A DNA stretch of 64,000 bases from Pseudanabaena sp. M53BS1SP1A06MG. GTDB taxonomy: Bacteria > Cyanobacteriota > Cyanobacteriia > Pseudanabaenales > Pseudanabaenaceae. The position numbers and the translations under genes are program-made. The first letter of the stretch is position 1; the number at the start of each line of letters is the position of its first letter. The notes beneath the pieces were generated by a model. That model saw only the letters and a list, made by a program, of their open reading frames with translations, did no database searches and was not told where the DNA came from. Positions 1-7,335 of this stretch are shown one piece after another. The DNA is taken from the NCBI GenBank assembly GCA_020404105.1, contig JADBWH010000039.1:1-64000 (forward strand), read 5' to 3'.

Positions 1-171
1 CACACTCCCTGTTTGTTTTTGTCTTTGCACCAGATTATTGACCCAGCTTCGACTTACTGCAAACCTATCTGCTACCTCTTTCATCGTGGTTTTCCCTTTT
101 TGATAGCTTGCAATTACTCGTTCTCTCAAATCCTGTGAATATGCTTTTCCTGTTTGCTTTTTCTCTCCATT
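1..171 (-). pseudogene. IS630-like transposase, N-terminal fragment running off the window
   Basis: Read leftwards from about 171, one open frame encodes the N-terminal helix-turn-helix of an IS630/Tc1-type transposase: KAYSQDLRERVIASYQKG, then KEVADRFAVSRSWVNNLVQR. The frame continues beyond base 1, so the catalytic part is not visible. No ATG lies between the in-frame stop at 172-174 and the KAYSQ motif, where family members normally start. The copy is therefore either start-damaged or uses an unusual start. Family assignment rests on the motif alone. Confidence 0.7.
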
Positions 172-282
172 TTACTTTGCTCATGCTCATTTGAAAACCG
201 CTATACTCAACAACGGAATTGAACCATTTTTGCTTGCCAAATTTTAGCTAAAAATAGACAGAGTTAGTCAAACTCCTGTTCA

Positions 283-567
283 TCAATATTTGGATTTAAG
301 TTCAAGTGCTGCACAAAAGCTGTTGAGGCTATTCAATAAGGCATTGTAGTATGTATAAGCATCATCGCGTTCGTTCTGAAGATGGGCATACAGTGCTAGT
401 TCTGGCTCTGATACTAGAGGTGCTTTTGGAATGTCTAAACCTGCTGAGGTTAAGCGCACGGATGCGATCGCAATTAATAGAGACCCGATGGTATTATTTT
501 TGCCTTGATAAAGATCTTCCAGACCAAGTAAGATTAAATCCGATCCTGGTAATTCATTTAGCTCCAT
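283..567 (-). CDS. Hypothetical 94-aa protein
   Basis: Small acidic, leucine-rich protein that starts MELNELPGSDLILLGLEDL and has no membrane segment or signal peptide. I do not recognise a family. The sequence has a soluble helical composition, and the later part (about residues 55-90) is rich in Tyr, Asn and Leu. It lies downstream, on the same strand, of an attC-like site at 818-903, so it could belong to the next cassette of that array, although no attC follows it. Coding is inferred from the clean frame and protein-like composition. Confidence 0.5.
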   Translation of the reverse strand: MELNELPGSDLILLGLEDLYQGKNNTIGSLLIAIASVRLTSAGLDIPKAPLVSEPELALYAHLQNERDDAYTYYNALLNSLNSFCAALELKSKY

Positions 568-817
568 TATTTCTCTCTCTTTGATGTACTTTCACAATGC
601 TCAATGAATTTTTCAATTCTATTTCTCAGGAGATCGGGGGCAATCGCATGTCCAAAAATTGAAGGCGATCGCCCCCAGTCTATTTAAGCCCGATCGCTTA
701 ACTATTATTTGTCTTTGCGATCGCCAACAAGCTCTCGGAACTCATAAACGAAACCGATAACTTTTGCTTGCTTAAACTTGGCTGAAAATAGACAACTTTA
801 ACGAACGTATCGGTTAG
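568..817. other. Intergenic stretch with HIP1 sites, a hairpin and a diverged repeat
   Basis: No convincing gene. The arms GGGGGCAATCGC and GCGATCGCCCCC (about 636-677) form an imperfect hairpin built on HIP1 sequence. Bases 762-804 resemble 227-270 in the same orientation: both carry TTTTGCTTGC, then GCT, then AAAATAGACA, roughly 70 percent identical by eye. Because 227-270 lies just upstream of the IS630-like fragment, the pair may be old insertion-sequence ends. Confidence 0.45.
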
Positions 818-903
818 GCATAACGGTTTAGTTGAGCCGCCTTAGTCAACCTTTAGCTTTTATAAATTGTCTGAGTAAAGTCGGCTCCAACGCAGTGTTA
901 GAC
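818..903 (-). repeat. Integron attC-like recombination site (copy 1)
   Basis: On the minus strand the order is R'' GTCTAAC (903-897), spacer ACTGC, L'' GTTGGAGCCG, a variable centre, L' CGGCTCAAC, spacer TAAACC and R' GTTATGC (824-818). The L'' arm has one extra G relative to L', the unpaired base that gives attC sites their orientation. That orientation matches the minus-strand genes upstream. Length is 86 bp, identical to the copy at 2214-2299, and the two share both arms but not the centre. R' deviates from GTTRRRY at one position. Confidence 0.75.
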
Positions 904-930
904 GGTCTTTACAGATAACTTTTGGCTGAG

Positions 931-1299
931 TCATAGCGCTTCGATTGTAACGCGATCACCTTCAACTGCCTCAATCTGAAGTTTAAAGCCATACAACAAA
1001 CCCATTCCGACTAACGGATCTGCGTCAGAAACTGCAACATCAATAACTTGCTCTTGACCATCCCAGATTACAGAAGCTTTGTATATTTCAAAAACGACTT
1101 CGCTCCCGTCGCCTAATGTGCCAATGTCTCGATAGTGCCAAGGCAACCCAAGATCTGTAATGACAGAAAGAGGTAAAGATGAAAAACTGGTGAAACCTGT
1201 ATCAATGACAGCATCAACAGCTATTTTGCGTGAACCAATACGACCAACTGCAACTTTGATGATTGCTTCACAATCATTATTGACAACACCGAGCATCAT
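931..1299 (-). CDS. Clan AA retropepsin-like aspartic protease
   Basis: A 122-residue, single-domain retropepsin-type protein. The catalytic motif is DTGF (around residues 32-35, within AVIDTGFTSFSSLPLSV), followed by a DADPLVGMGLLYG segment typical of the cyanobacterial clan AA protease family. Such small proteases act as dimers; the substrate is unknown. The start overlaps the stop of the preceding fragment by ATGA, an arrangement of translational coupling. The gene ends 27 bp before the attC-like site at 818-903, as expected for the last gene of a cassette. Function is by family; role in this cell is unknown. Confidence 0.85.
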   Translation of the reverse strand: MMLGVVNNDCEAIIKVAVGRIGSRKIAVDAVIDTGFTSFSSLPLSVITDLGLPWHYRDIGTLGDGSEVVFEIYKASVIWDGQEQVIDVAVSDADPLVGMGLLYGFKLQIEAVEGDRVTIEAL

Positions 1300-1532
1300 A
1301 CGGACTTTCTCTGGCTGCGACTGCCAAAACGGAAGACCGCTCTATGTCCAATCCGAATCACCCAAGGTTGAGCATCGGGTTTACGTTCATAAAGTTTATC
1401 AGCAGCTAAAATCGTTGAATTGGCTATCTCAAAATCTCCAGTCTCAATATCAATGGCAACTATTTTGCCGTGATTACCTGCTTCGATCTGTGGGCGGATT
1501 TGCGTTTGATAAAATTGAGAACATTCACACCG
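1296..1532 (-). pseudogene. Start-less fragment of the small protein usually paired with the clan AA protease
   Basis: The minus strand between the secreted-protein gene and the protease gene is open and encodes FYQTQIRPQIEAGNHGKI, then VAIDIETGDFEI, ending RKSV and a TGA that overlaps the protease start. I recall this small protein as the common upstream partner of clan AA proteases in cyanobacteria. Here the frame runs directly from the in-frame TAG (1533-1535) of the upstream gene with no ATG, GTG or TTG before the conserved part. The 5' end therefore appears to have been lost, or the piece depends on an unusual start. Confidence 0.65.
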
Positions 1533-2174
1533 CTATTTGATTTCAACATCAAAGACTCCGCCATCAGGAAGTGGACTCGTTCTACGACGAACGATATTTC
1601 CCCACCAATCCCTAGCTACCATTTTCCCATTTTCTAAACTATAAGTTTGATATCCGCTGTGATCTGTCTTGGGTTCGAAGGTAACTTTATACCCTTTTGG
1701 CAGCTTAGGTATTGTCACCATGTTTAGGCTCTGTAATCCTCGACCGCGACATGCAATGTCTCGTTCCTGAACCTTAATGCTATAAAGAATTTCTTTCTTT
1801 TCAGAGTCTTTGGATATCGTGCGTTTGAAACCGAAAGCAGCGCACGAACCACCAGTCCAATTGCCGAGGAGTGTGTTTTGTGAGAAGTCAATAGATGGAA
1901 ACGTCACGCTTTTGCAAGCCATGTTTCTCTCTTTGCTTATCTTTTTCTGAAATTCCTCATAAGCTTGCTGATCGTCGATCACGAGTTTTTCCTCTAAGAA
2001 GGATTTACCTTCACGACGTTTAAACTCGGGCGTGTAAATTAGTGAGGATAGACCGAAGCAGCGCTCTTGAATATCAATATTCTCAAAAGTTATTGATACC
2101 CGATCTTGGGCAGTAACGCCCAAAACATTTGATGATCCTATGGCAGAAATAAGCAAGATTGCAGATGCTCTCAT
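1533..2174 (-). CDS. Hypothetical secreted protein
   Basis: A 213-residue protein with a short hydrophobic N-terminus (ASAILLISAIGSSNVLGVTA) that looks like a signal peptide cleaved after the Ala-rich end. The mature part has several cysteines (near residues 39, 85, 110 and 140) that could form disulfides in the periplasm. No family recognised. It is the first gene after the attC-like site at 2214-2299, about 40 bp from it, which is the usual cassette spacing. Its TAG stop is in frame with the start-less fragment that follows. Confidence 0.65.
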   Translation of the reverse strand: MRASAILLISAIGSSNVLGVTAQDRVSITFENIDIQERCFGLSSLIYTPEFKRREGKSFLEEKLVIDDQQAYEEFQKKISKERNMACKSVTFPSIDFSQNTLLGNWTGGSCAAFGFKRTISKDSEKKEILYSIKVQERDIACRGRGLQSLNMVTIPKLPKGYKVTFEPKTDHSGYQTYSLENGKMVARDWWGNIVRRRTSPLPDGGVFDVEIK

Positions 2175-2213
2175 TTTGAACTCTCGTGCACCAAAGAATT
2201 GGGCTGTAATGGG

Positions 2214-2299
2214 ACATAACGGTCTAGTTGAGCCACATCAGATGACCTTTGAATTTTAAAGATCGCTTTAGAGAAGTCGGCTCCAACGCAATGTTAGGC
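2214..2299 (-). repeat. Integron attC-like recombination site (copy 2)
   Basis: Minus-strand order: R'' GCCTAAC (2299-2293), spacer ATTGC, L'' GTTGGAGCCG, variable centre, L' GGCTCAAC, spacer TAGACC, R' GTTATGT (2220-2214). It has the same 86-bp length, the same extrahelical G and the same orientation as copy 1, while the centre differs. It starts 8 bp after the stop of the antitoxin gene. Together with copy 1 it delimits a cassette of about 1.4 kb. Confidence 0.78.
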
Positions 2300-2306
2300 T
2301 GGGTTC

Positions 2307-2594
2307 TTATACAGGAGTAGCTCGTAAACGGATGCCAAGTGACTGTATAACTCTTAAAACAGTTGCAAATTCTGGGTTACCGTCAATTGACAAAGATTTA
2401 TAAAGGCTTTCACGACCTAATCCTGTTTCACGCGCAACATTTGTCATTCCTTTAGATCGAGCAATATCTCCTAATGCTGCTACCACTAAATTAGGATCGC
2501 CATCTTCAAGAGCGGCTTCGAGATAAGCTGCCATATCTTCTTTCGTTTCTAGATGTTCTGCTGGATCCCAAAGAGAGGTTGTAACTTTGTTCAT
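2307..2594 (-). CDS. HTH antitoxin of a RelE-type pair (addiction module antidote family)
   Basis: A 95-residue protein of the putative addiction-module antidote family: an N-terminal segment with WDPAEHLET, then a Cro/C1-like helix-turn-helix (DIARSKGMTNVARETGLGRE, followed by SLYKSLS) and a C-terminal GIRLRATPV. It would bind and neutralise the toxin encoded 8 bp upstream and repress the shared promoter. Toxin-before-antitoxin order is the higBA-type arrangement. The gene ends immediately before an attC-like site, and toxin-antitoxin pairs are common passengers of sedentary integron arrays. Confidence 0.88.
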   Translation of the reverse strand: MNKVTTSLWDPAEHLETKEDMAAYLEAALEDGDPNLVVAALGDIARSKGMTNVARETGLGRESLYKSLSIDGNPEFATVLRVIQSLGIRLRATPV

Positions 2595-2602
2595 GATATT
2601 TC

Positions 2603-2893
2603 CTATAGGTTTTCTGATAAGTCTAAGGCTGTTTTGATATCCCGATCTTGGGTGCGTTTATCGCCTCCTGCAAGCAAGATGATTAACGTATTACCTCGTT
2701 GTATGAAATACACTCGGTATCCTGCACCATAGTCAATACGGAGTTCTGACACACCTTTTCCTATCGGTTTTACGTCACCAGGATTGCCCATAGACAATCG
2801 CCGAATACGAATGTCGATACGCGCCCTAGCTTCCCGATCGCGCAGTGATTTGAACCACCGAGAATAGATTTCAGTCTCCCGAATTTCAATCAT
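2603..2893 (-). CDS. RelE/ParE-family toxin (addiction module killer protein)
   Basis: A 96-residue RelE/ParE-fold toxin. Family features are the basic helix RIDIRIRRLSMGNPGDVKPI, then GVSELRIDYGAGYRVYF and LIILLAGGDKRTQDRDI. Members usually cleave mRNA on the ribosome. Length is full for the family. The ATG at 2893 lies only about 8 bp from the predicted -10 box, so the transcript may be nearly leaderless. It forms an operon with the antitoxin. Confidence 0.88.
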   Translation of the reverse strand: MIEIRETEIYSRWFKSLRDREARARIDIRIRRLSMGNPGDVKPIGKGVSELRIDYGAGYRVYFIQRGNTLIILLAGGDKRTQDRDIKTALDLSENL

Positions 2894-2900
2894 GGATTAA

Positions 2901-2929
2901 ATTGTATCCTATGGGATACGGAAAAACAA
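2901..2929 (-). promoter_or_regulatory. Promoter with embedded palindromic operator for the toxin-antitoxin operon
   Basis: On the minus strand a -35-like TTGTTT (2929-2924), a 17-bp spacer and a -10 TACAAT (2906-2901) precede the toxin gene. The palindrome GTATCC-N4-GGATAC (2904-2919) occupies the spacer and runs into the -10. This is the position expected for autorepression by the HTH antitoxin. The -35 is weak, and the site is predicted from sequence only. Confidence 0.6.
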
Positions 2930-3295
2930 GCAATAAGAAAACCTGCTCGACTGCTTCCATTTATGCAAAAAAAGGTGCGTTACATTTGATTAACGCACCC
3001 TACAAGATCGGCGATCGCAGTTTTCCTCGCTTTCCCATCATCAAAAAACGGGCTTTCCGTCCTAAAAAGGTCAATAAAGACAACCTTAATTCCTAACCCT
3101 CAATATTCTCAGGCTCATTCTCTTAGCTTTGCTCAGTTCACTATTCTCTGAGTTATTTTTCCTGATCTTTTTCTGCTTGTCTCAATCAATTTAGTCTAAA
3201 ATCCAGAAACAGTTGTTAAATTTCCATAATGAGAATTGCTGTTTTACTGCGTTTCCCTCAGTAATTTTATGTCTTTATAATTATCTTTATAACTG
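2930..3295. other. Intergenic stretch with one short hairpin
   Basis: No convincing gene: the plus-strand frame through 2902-3096 crosses the toxin promoter and a hairpin and has no protein-like features. GGTGCGTTA (2974-2982) pairs with TAACGCACC (2991-2999), an 8-base loop apart. It could serve as a weak terminator or be a small dispersed repeat. Nothing else stands out. Confidence 0.5.
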
Positions 3296-3439
3296 ATGTT
3301 ATGTGGAAGTTTCTAAGACCCTCACCCCTAGCCCCTCTCCCTTAATGGGAGAGGGGAAAAAGAAATTAGTCTAGATCCCCCTCTCCCTTGATGGGAGAGG
3401 GGGCAGGGGGGTGAGGGTGATATTTGTTCCACGTAACAT
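3296..3439. repeat. MITE-like palindromic element, complete copy
   Basis: An element of about 144 bp with inverted ends ATGTTATGTGGAA (3296-3308) and TTCCACGTAACAT (3427-3439), one mismatch. Inside are two hairpins of the CCCCTCTCCC...GGGAGAGGGG type, and a larger pairing CCCTCACCCC/GGGGTGAGGG. It has no coding capacity. A second, truncated copy starts at 4001. Confidence 0.75.
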
Positions 3440-3483
3440 AAGTTTATAATTATAATGATGATGGAGTTTCAAACACTGACATC

Positions 3484-3891
3484 ATGGCTTATTGGCTTCT
3501 CAAAAGTGAACCTCATGTCTATTCTTATGCTGATCTAGAACGCGATCGCCAAACTATTTGGGATGGTGTCAATAATAATCTAGCTCTCAAGCATATCCGC
3601 ACTATGCAGCCCAAGGATTTAGCCTTGATCTATCACACAGGCGATGAGCGTCGTGCAATGGGGATTGCTGAAGTGGTTAGTCTTCCCTATGTTGATCCAG
3701 AGCTAGATGATCCTAAACGTGCTGTTGTTGATGTCAAAGCTGTGCGATCGCTACCGCAATCTGTCACCCTTGCCCAAATCAAACAAAATCCTGATTTTGC
3801 AGGTTTTGACCTTCTTCGGATTAGTCGTCTTTCAGTTGTACCTGTATCAGAGTTCCACTGGCAAAAAATTTTGAAACTAGCTGAAATATAG
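3484..3891 (+). CDS. EVE-domain protein
   Basis: A 135-residue protein consisting of one EVE domain, the PUA-like fold of thymocyte nuclear protein 1. Recognisable pieces are the start MAYWLLKSEPHVYSYADLER, then TIWDGVNNN, LALIYHTGDERRAMGIAEV and the end GFDLLRISRLSVVPV. EVE domains bind modified nucleotides in DNA or RNA; the ligand here is unknown. It stands alone between the two copies of the MITE-like element. Confidence 0.9.
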   Translation: MAYWLLKSEPHVYSYADLERDRQTIWDGVNNNLALKHIRTMQPKDLALIYHTGDERRAMGIAEVVSLPYVDPELDDPKRAVVDVKAVRSLPQSVTLAQIKQNPDFAGFDLLRISRLSVVPVSEFHWQKILKLAEI

Positions 3892-4000
3892 CGATAGACG
3901 ATTAGTAGCAAGATAGCTTTACATTGTTTAGCAGTCATGCTTACTGACCTCATTTTGTTAGGGAGCATCTCAATTAGGCACTGAGTATAAATGCTTAACT

Positions 4001-4096
4001 GATGTTGCGTGGAAGTTTCTAAGACCCTCACCCCTTGCCCCTCTCCCTTAATGGGAGAGGGGAACAAGAAATTAGTCTAACTCCCCCTCTCCCTTA
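4001..4096. repeat. MITE-like palindromic element, copy truncated at an IS
   Basis: It starts GATGTTGCGTGGAA and follows the 3296-3439 copy closely through the first hairpin and into the second CCCCCTCTCCCTT, then stops exactly where the IS5-family element begins at 4097. The missing right half is not found on the far side of the IS, so the junction includes a deletion and is not a simple insertion. Confidence 0.75.
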
Positions 4097-5105
4097 GACC
4101 TGTTGGGAAATAGGTGATAATAACAGGCAGTGACTCGATGCGCTCCTGATGTTGGATCTAGAACGCATTCTCAAGCAGGATTGCCTACTGCGGGCAACAA
4201 CAGGACTCAACCGCAAAGCGTTTGAAGCGCTGCTGCCTGATTTGGCAGGGGCTTATGGGCAAAGTCGAGTCAAACCCGATGTTGTCCGCAAGCGTGCAGT
4301 AGGCGGTGGACGCAAAGCCACGTTGCGAACCAGTCAGGACAAACTGTTCTACATTTTTTTCTACTGCAAATGTTATGGCACCTTTGACTTGATGGGTGTA
4401 TTGTTTGGCTTTGACCGCTCCTGCGCCTGGGACTGGGTACATGCTTTGTTGCCCGACCTGGAGCAGGCATTAGGGTACAAACAGGTGCTTCCAACGCGCA
4501 AACTGCGGAGCATGGAGGAATTTCTAGAACGCTTTCCAGACGTGAAGGAGGTGATTGTTGATGGCACGGAGCGTCCGGTACAGCGTCCCCAAGACCCCGA
4601 CCAACAAAAGGAGCATTACTCCGGCAAAAAGAAACGCCATACTCGTAAGCACATCACAGACCGTACGCGAAAAAAGCTAGTCATCCTCTTGACGAAGGCG
4701 AGAGCAGGCACTGTTCATGATAAACGACAACTCGACGAAGAAGACTTGGTGGGTAACATTCCCGATGAAGTCGCGATAGAAGGAGACTTAGGATTTCAAG
4801 GATTACAGAATGAGTATAAGAACGTTCGTTTGCCACACAAGAAACCCAAGGGCAAGGAATTGAGCGAACAACAGAAGCAGGAGAACCGAGAGTTCAGTCG
4901 TCAACGGGTTGTGTGTGAACATGCCCATGCAGGCATTAAGCGTTATCGTTCGGTCACGGACGTTTATCGCAATCGTGGGTCTGATTTCGATAACCGCCTA
5001 ATGTTGAATGCAGTCGGTTTGTGGAACTTGTATCTGGATGCAGCGTAAATTTGGCAGAAAATTGGAAAACCTTGTCTCAAAGCTGGTTCTATTTCCCAAC
5101 AACTC
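4097..5105 (+). mobile_element. IS5-family insertion sequence
   Basis: A 1009-bp element with imperfect 17-bp terminal inverted repeats: GACCTGTTGGGAAATAG at the left (4097-4113) and the complement of GAGTTGTTGGGAAATAG at the right (5089-5105), two mismatches. A possible 2-bp TA duplication flanks it (4095-4096 and 5106-5107). It holds a single intact transposase gene. Its right end lies 2 bp from the stop codon of upp. Confidence 0.85.
4149..5048 (+). CDS. IS5-family transposase (DDE_Tnp_4 type)
   Basis: A 299-residue intact transposase. An N-terminal helix-turn-helix-like region (FYCKCYGTFDLMGVLFGFDR) is followed by the DDE catalytic core: first Asp in EVIVDGTERPVQRP, second Asp in AIEGDLGFQGLQ, and Glu in VCEHAHAGIKRYR. 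The segment HYSGKKKRHTRKH is typical of the group. The ATG at 4149 lies 52 bp inside the left end. GC content is visibly higher than in the surrounding genes, consistent with recent arrival. Confidence 0.93.
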   Translation: MLDLERILKQDCLLRATTGLNRKAFEALLPDLAGAYGQSRVKPDVVRKRAVGGGRKATLRTSQDKLFYIFFYCKCYGTFDLMGVLFGFDRSCAWDWVHALLPDLEQALGYKQVLPTRKLRSMEEFLERFPDVKEVIVDGTERPVQRPQDPDQQKEHYSGKKKRHTRKHITDRTRKKLVILLTKARAGTVHDKRQLDEEDLVGNIPDEVAIEGDLGFQGLQNEYKNVRLPHKKPKGKELSEQQKQENREFSRQRVVCEHAHAGIKRYRSVTDVYRNRGSDFDNRLMLNAVGLWNLYLDAA

Positions 5106-5107
5106 TA

Positions 5108-5758
5108 CTATGTACCAAAAGAGCGATCGCCTGCATCACCTAATCCAGGAACAATCCATCCTTGCTCATTGACAACTTCATCAATACCAGCGGAGTAGAT
5201 TTGTACTGGTGGGAACTGTTGATTAATTAGCTGCAAAGCTGGTGGCGCACATAGAGCATTGATAATCCGAATGAAAACGGGATCAGCCCCTCTCTCTGTG
5301 AGTAATTTCAAAGTAGTGATAATTGATCCACCCGTTGCCATCATTGGCTCCACAATGAAAATACGAGTTTGTGGCTCAAATCTTTCTGGTAAACGATTGA
5401 GATAGCAGCTAGCCTCAAGGGTTTCTTCATTACGTACTAATCCCAAATGGTAAACATTAGCCGTTGGCAAGAGAGTTTGACATCCTTCTAGCATAGCCAA
5501 TCCTGCTCGTAAAATTGGCACAATTGCTAAAGGGATGGAAGCATCAATTAATTGTCCTGAAGCAGATCCTATGGGTGTTTCAATATCAACTTCCTGCACT
5601 GGCAAACATTCACGAATTGCCTCATAGGTCAGCCATTTTCCAAGTTCACTCATGGCTGCGCGAAATAGGGGAACAGGTGTATGTTTCTCCCGCACAATTG
5701 TAAGCCAATGGCGGATGATGGGATGGGGAGGAACATATACGCGCAATTGAGGAGCCAT
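5108..5758 (-). CDS. upp: Uracil phosphoribosyltransferase
   Basis: A 216-residue enzyme that salvages uracil with PRPP to give UMP. The PRPP-binding loop is seen in IFIVEPMMATGGSIITTLKL, and the uracil-binding C-terminus in GWIVPGLGDAGDRSFGT. Length is normal for Upp (about 208-216). The stop codon at 5108-5110 is only 2 bp from the end of the IS5-family element, so the insertion spared the coding sequence but removed its native 3' flank and any terminator. Confidence 0.95.
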   Translation of the reverse strand: MAPQLRVYVPPHPIIRHWLTIVREKHTPVPLFRAAMSELGKWLTYEAIRECLPVQEVDIETPIGSASGQLIDASIPLAIVPILRAGLAMLEGCQTLLPTANVYHLGLVRNEETLEASCYLNRLPERFEPQTRIFIVEPMMATGGSIITTLKLLTERGADPVFIRIINALCAPPALQLINQQFPPVQIYSAGIDEVVNEQGWIVPGLGDAGDRSFGT

Positions 5759-5819
5759 GAATTTATTTTATGCTTGAATAAACTTGAATAAATTAAGTAG
5801 TGCAGCAAAGCACCATTAG

Positions 5820-5930
5820 TCATAACATCCTACGATGATTTGGTTTGTAGTTTTTGAAAATCTCAAAATGTAAATGAGGACCTGTTTCTCCACCTGTTGC
5901 TCCAACAACGGATCTTTCGATTATCAAGTT
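5820..5930 (-). pseudogene. C-terminal scrap of an M23 (LytM-type) peptidase
   Basis: A 36-codon open stretch on the minus strand reads ERSVVGATGGETGPHLHFEI and ends RRML plus stop. The GxTGGETGPHLHFEI motif carries the metal-binding H-x-H of the M23 cell-wall endopeptidase family. No start and no remaining domain lie upstream, where a TAA follows immediately. This is a decayed remnant between upp and the PrsW gene. Confidence 0.75.
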
Positions 5931-5962
5931 TTATTTAGCTCAATTAAATTTTTGATTTATAA

Positions 5963-7294
5963 TTAGACTCTAGAAGAAAAACTATGGGCTTTGAGTATCG
6001 CCGCAACAAGAAATGCGTAGGAAACGCCACCCACGATCGCTAATAGCCAAAAATTGACCAAGGCACTAGTATTCCACAAGGCATGGAGCAACGCAGAACT
6101 GAGATAGCCAATCGTGAGAATTTGCCAACGAAGCGAAGGTTTCATCACGCTTAACCCGATGAAATAGCCGAAATAGCCACTATAAGCCATATGCCCCGCT
6201 ACGGAACCCAGCACACGGGGAATAAGCAATTGTAAACCAGTTAGTTGAGCGATCTCAGGGCTAGCTGTTTGATTTGCCACACTCTGGACAATACTTGGTA
6301 CATATAACCCGAGAGTTTCCGTCAAGGTAAAGCCAACTGCGGAAGCGGCTCCAATTAAGATACCATCTAGAGGTTCACTAATTCCAACACGCGATCGCCA
6401 TTTCTTTCCCAATCGCAAACCCATAAACCAAAGCAAAAAAACGGGTAATGCTTTGAGCAATTCCTCCATCATCCCCGCCCCAAAAAACATGGAAATCAAA
6501 ACACTGACAAAACTCACCTGTCCAGTTGGCGCATTTCCAGGTAAGACTTTATAGAAGAACCAAAGAAATAGATTTAAAATTGGGCTTCTGAGAATAATTG
6601 CGGTAAATATTGCAGCACCTAAAATCACCCACCAAGGCTTATTCTTGCCACAAAGCTGATAGACAAAATAATAGGCGGCGAGACTGATATAGACAGAAAT
6701 TGTGAGGTTAAATAATTGGGGTTGCCCCAAAAATGCAAACATCATCACCACAAAGCCAACCGTTGTCATCCCTGGGAGGAGATAGGCTTTCTGCCAAAGA
6801 TCGTTCCCTGTCGAGAAAATTGGTAATAGTTTTGTCAGTGTAATGCTCGTAATTTGCGATTGCGGACGACGGCTATAGTCTTTACCAAACCTAGTATCAG
6901 GACTAGACCCCAACTCAAAGATAAACTGAGGACCATCTTTGGTTAACTGAATGCGATCGCCATGATTTAGCGGATAACAACCATACAAGCGGCGATCATT
7001 AATCAATGTACCATTGGCGCTATCAAGATCGCAGATTTCCCAGCCTTGAAAACTTTTATTAACTATGGGACGAATCTCCGCATGGCGACGGGAAACGGCT
7101 CCATAAAGATTGATATTGATCGCAATGTCACAGCTAGGATCACGCCCCAAGGTAATAATGCGATCGCCTAAAGTCGCCACAATTTCAGCCCGATCAAAGC
7201 CTTGTTGATCGGCTGAAATTTCTTTGAGAAATGCGATTGAGGTAAGGCGATCATACATAGCTTCATTTATATCATTAGTGCAGGGTCTCGCCAC
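5963..7294 (-). CDS. FHA domain fused to a PrsW-family intramembrane metalloprotease
   Basis: A 443-residue protein. Residues about 40-115 form a forkhead-associated domain (GRDPSCDIAI, SRRHAEI, DLDSANGTLIND), which reads phosphothreonine. From about residue 165 there are several membrane segments of the PrsW family, with the motif MEELLKALPVFLL (Glu277-Glu278), His368 in GHMAYSGYFGY and His404 in LLHALWN as putative zinc ligands. PrsW proteases cut membrane proteins such as anti-sigma factors. The fusion suggests that Ser/Thr phosphorylation controls proteolysis. It precedes bioD on the same strand with a gap of about 40 bp. Confidence 0.88.
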   Translation of the reverse strand: MARPCTNDINEAMYDRLTSIAFLKEISADQQGFDRAEIVATLGDRIITLGRDPSCDIAININLYGAVSRRHAEIRPIVNKSFQGWEICDLDSANGTLINDRRLYGCYPLNHGDRIQLTKDGPQFIFELGSSPDTRFGKDYSRRPQSQITSITLTKLLPIFSTGNDLWQKAYLLPGMTTVGFVVMMFAFLGQPQLFNLTISVYISLAAYYFVYQLCGKNKPWWVILGAAIFTAIILRSPILNLFLWFFYKVLPGNAPTGQVSFVSVLISMFFGAGMMEELLKALPVFLLWFMGLRLGKKWRSRVGISEPLDGILIGAASAVGFTLTETLGLYVPSIVQSVANQTASPEIAQLTGLQLLIPRVLGSVAGHMAYSGYFGYFIGLSVMKPSLRWQILTIGYLSSALLHALWNTSALVNFWLLAIVGGVSYAFLVAAILKAHSFSSRV

Positions 7295-7335
7295 AAGATT
7301 ACCCTACTAAAGTGAAAGTGAGGTTCAGCTAAGAA

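Noticed and set aside
1296-2174. A read-through fusion of the secreted protein and the protease partner
   Set aside because: They are in frame across a TAG, but there is no read-through signal and the two families have no known fusion; a lost start is simpler.
2902-3096. Small plus-strand gene after the toxin promoter
   Set aside because: The frame covers the toxin operator and a hairpin, has no ribosome-binding site and no recognisable motif.
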